Origin: Iocasia fonsfrigidae
GTDB lineage: Bacteria > Bacillota > Halanaerobiia > Halanaerobiales > DTU029
DNA length: 64,000 nt
Reading direction: 5' to 3'
Assembly: GCF_017751145.1 (NCBI RefSeq)
Contig: NZ_CP046640.1
Span: forward strand, 2,708,137-2,772,136
The notes beneath the pieces were generated by a model, which saw only the letters and a list, made by a program, of their open reading frames with translations, did no database searches and was not told where the DNA came from. The number at the start of each line of letters is the position of its first letter. The stretch's first letter is position 1. The position numbers were made by a program, and so were the translations under genes. This document shows positions 62,201 through 64,000 of this stretch, in pieces.

Positions 62201-62704
62201 TTAAAATGCTTTTAATAAATCATCTACCCAGTTTCTAATCCTCTCTTCTGTCAAATCACCCTGACTATTATTATCCAAAGGAAGACCAACAAATGCATCA
62301 TTAATTAAAGCCTCAGAGTGATTAAAATCATAGTCATCCGCCAAAACCCCTCCTATTACTTCTGCCCCTTTTTCCTTGACAACATCATATATTATCCCCA
62401 TAGCATCTACAAAGGTATCTGAATACATTGCCTGGTCACCTAAACCAAATAAAGCCACCTTTTTATTACTTAAATCCAGTGTTTTAAGTTTTTCAATAAA
62501 GGTATCCCAATCATCCTGTAGCTCACCAAGTCCCCAAGTGGATGAACCAAAGATTAATTTATCATATTTCTCAACCTCATCTACAGTAACTGAGCCAACA
62601 TTATAAACCTCTGCCTTATCTTTTCCAATCACATCAGCTATCATCTCTGCAGCCTCTTCGGTCTCACCCATTGTACTACCATAAAAAATTCCGATTTCTT
62701 TCAT
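62201..62704 (-). CDS. Long-chain flavodoxin
   Basis: A 167-aa FMN electron carrier. The phosphate-binding loop YGSTMGETEEAAEM is at the N-terminus, followed by the two isoalloxazine-binding loops SSTWGLGELQDDWDTF (Trp) and FGLGDQAMYSDTF (Tyr). The extra loop near residues 125-145 makes it the long-chain type. ATG 62704 has AGGAGGAG upstream and is preferred over TTG 62710. It replaces ferredoxin when iron is scarce, which fits the DtxR box at 63061 at the head of this operon. Confidence 0.95.
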   Translation of the reverse strand: MKEIGIFYGSTMGETEEAAEMIADVIGKDKAEVYNVGSVTVDEVEKYDKLIFGSSTWGLGELQDDWDTFIEKLKTLDLSNKKVALFGLGDQAMYSDTFVDAMGIIYDVVKEKGAEVIGGVLADDYDFNHSEALINDAFVGLPLDNNSQGDLTEERIRNWVDDLLKAF

Positions 62705-62767
62705 TAACAATCTCCTCCTATAATTTTAGTTTTTAGTTTATTTAATCTAAATCTACAAGACATTTAA

Positions 62768-63058
62768 TTAAAAGTTAACACCTAATGAAGTAGTTATAAT
62801 AGATTCATCTGTCCCCGCATTGTCATCATAACTATGATCTTCATACTCTAACTCCCAGTAAGTATTTTTAGTCAGATCATAGTTGAAAATAAGGTCTAAA
62901 TAATTATCCTGGGCATCAGAATTATCAGCCTCATAAATTGCATAAGAAAAATCCACATTTAATCTATCACCAAAATCAACATTTAAACCGGGTCTAAACA
63001 TCTTTAGATCATCACTTTGATTAAGTGTACTTTCAGCAAAGAACCAATATTTTCTCAT
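62768..63058 (-). pseudogene. C-terminal fragment of an outer-membrane beta-barrel
   Basis: 96 codons of alternating strands (LNVDFGDRLNVDFSYAIYEA, YLDLIFNYDLTKNTYWELEY) ending in the typical GVNF. There is no signal peptide, and the iron box touches its start, leaving little room for a ribosome site. It is probably the tail of a deleted porin gene, now only a leader for flavodoxin. Confidence 0.7.
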
Positions 63059-63060
63059 TA

Positions 63061-63074
63061 TTAGGTTAACCTAA
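63061..63074 (-). promoter_or_regulatory. DtxR-type iron box of the flavodoxin operon
   Basis: TTAGGTTAACCTAA, identical to the module C box. It lies three bases upstream of the porin fragment's first ATG. Confidence 0.85.
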
Positions 63075-63094
63075 ATCATTAGCAAAATAAACCA

Positions 63095-63391
63095 TTATAT
63101 GCAATTTAACACCTGCCTCCTCTCTAATTTCTTATATATAGCAGCCCAACTCCTCCTGGCATAAATAACATCTACTTTTTTGTCTTTAGCCTCTCTTTTA
63201 ACTTTTTTCATTGCTGTATGGTGAATATAATCAGTCAAAACTAAGACCATATCTATATCTACAGGGAGCTGAAAATTACGAAAGGCACTCTTGCTTCTAC
63301 CGGATAAATGTATTATCTCAGTAAAACCAATATCCCTAACATTCTCCTCAATACTACCTAAATTATCAGCACCTATAATCATTAAAGACAT
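63095..63391 (-). CDS. DUF2325 protein
   Basis: A 98-aa small Rossmann-like protein: MSLMIIGADNLGSIEENVRD, then DMVLVLTDYIHHTAMKKVKR and YARRSWAAIYKKLE are typical of DUF2325. It lies 42 bases after the Fur gene in the same direction and is probably cotranscribed. The family is often found near metal regulators and transporters, but its function is unknown. Confidence 0.82.
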   Translation of the reverse strand: MSLMIIGADNLGSIEENVRDIGFTEIIHLSGRSKSAFRNFQLPVDIDMVLVLTDYIHHTAMKKVKREAKDKKVDVIYARRSWAAIYKKLERRQVLNCI

Positions 63392-63432
63392 ATTTCCCTC
63401 CTTTACTACTTTTCCTTATTCTCTTAAACATA

Positions 63433-63891
63433 TCAACTTGTCTTTTCCTCAGAAAATAATTGCTGGCACTCTTTACAAAGTCCAGAAACCTTTAGGCTGA
63501 ATTCCTGACAGATGAATTGATTTTTATCATATATCTCATCCTTAAAATGACCAGGAAGGTAATTTTCAACCTCTATTATTTTACCGCAATTTTTGCATAT
63601 TAAATGATGATGAATATCCTGCTCTTTTTGACAGCTTAATTCGTATTTAGCAAATTCCTTGTCAAAATGATATTCAGCTATTATTCCTACATCCCTTAAT
63701 AGATTTAAAGTTCTATAGACCGTAGAAAGACCTATTGAATCATCAATATCTTTACCTAAAGTATATATATCACGGGCTGAAAGGTGTTCACCCTTATTAT
63801 TATTTAAAATCCCCAGGATAATCCTTCTCTGCTGGGTTACTTTTATATTTTTTCTCTCTAATTCATTTACAAGAGATATTATCTCACTCAC
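63433..63891 (-). CDS. Fur-family metal regulator
   Basis: A 152-aa repressor. The winged helix is at residues 10-85 (KVTQQRRIILGILNNNKGEH, DDSIGLSTVYRTLNLLRDVG). A metal site lies in DIHHHLICKNCGKIIEVENY near residue 90, and structural zinc cysteines are in C-K-N-C and C-K-E-C. Whether it senses Fe, Zn or peroxide cannot be decided from sequence; the exact Fur-type palindrome at 17126 supports iron. It is followed by the DUF2325 gene. Confidence 0.93.
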   Translation of the reverse strand: MSEIISLVNELERKNIKVTQQRRIILGILNNNKGEHLSARDIYTLGKDIDDSIGLSTVYRTLNLLRDVGIIAEYHFDKEFAKYELSCQKEQDIHHHLICKNCGKIIEVENYLPGHFKDEIYDKNQFICQEFSLKVSGLCKECQQLFSEEKTS

Positions 63892-63963
63892 CTTTTACTG
63901 CCCCCCTTTTTCTACATAATCAAAGAATAATAGCTGGATTTTATCATAAATCAAATAAATACT

Positions 63964-64000
63964 TTATTTTGAATCATCTTCTTCATTTGTCATACTACAA
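63964..64000 (-). CDS. Possible C-terminal end of a gene beyond the right edge
   Basis: The minus strand reads CSMTNEEDDSK and a TAA stop at 63964-63966. Only eleven codons are visible, so neither reality nor identity can be judged. It would be the gene upstream of fur. Confidence 0.25.
   Translation of the reverse strand, partial: CSMTNEEDDSK

Overview
The window looks like chromosomal DNA of an anaerobic, low-G+C, diderm member of the Firmicutes, most simply a halophile of the Halanaerobiales type. The bacterium must have an outer membrane, because TonB, ExbB, ExbD, a TonB-dependent receptor and several beta-barrel proteins are encoded. The genes otherwise look clostridial, with AT-rich codon use. 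The periplasmic arm of TonB is strongly acidic and KamA is present, both of which fit a halophile. The lineage is inferred from gene content, not from a marker gene. I saw no rRNA, tRNA or CRISPR array.

Nearly every gene is on the minus strand and most serve metal handling. Region by region: a B12 ABC importer behind a cobalamin riboswitch (1-3.3 kb); an ABC exporter, FeoB and a DtxR regulator with an FeoA-like tail (3.3-8 kb); a TonB-dependent receptor with a DUF4198 protein (8.2-11 kb); a decayed Mn/Zn permease with IS3 fragments (11.4-12.8 kb); envelope module A, made of RND, LolA-like and beta-barrel genes (12.8-17.1 kb); a zone of decayed genes (17.8-22 kb); a methyltransferase (22.4-23.4 kb); a sigma-54 activator divergent from kamA (23.7-26.9 kb); module B (27-31.6 kb); three heterodimeric ABC exporter pairs with TetR regulators, a MATE pump, MarR and AraC (31.7-48.2 kb); a ZinT-like protein and tonB-exbD-exbB (48.3-51.5 kb); an ECF transporter (52.2-55 kb); module C (55.6-60.2 kb); and TetR, DUF2023, flavodoxin, DUF2325 and Fur (60.5-63.9 kb).

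Two features tie the window together. First, a 14-bp palindrome of the form TTAGG-N4-CCTAA, typical of DtxR/IdeR operators, stands in front of the dtxR-feoB operon, the receptor, exbB-exbD-tonB, the methyltransferase, one ABC pair, the ZinT-like gene, the ECF operon, module C and the flavodoxin operon. The window therefore appears to be one iron-responsive regulon encoded largely in one place, with Fur as a second regulator. Second, a three-gene module (LolA-like periplasmic protein, outer-membrane beta-barrel, RND/MMPL protein) occurs three times under three different regulatory signals. This is the best candidate for an undescribed envelope-spanning transport system.

The region is also actively rearranging. 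I see a 2,011-bp nearly identical tract shared by modules B and C, two duplicated iron-box promoter segments, frameshifts in homopolymer runs, scattered 3' ends of ABC exporter genes, a chimeric activase/receptor pseudogene, and a more G+C-rich drug-efflux island lying between two partial copies of an AraC/ABC module. A 32-codon relic resembling the N-terminus of a nitrogenase component 1-like protein leads the ECF operon and hints at a lost partner system.
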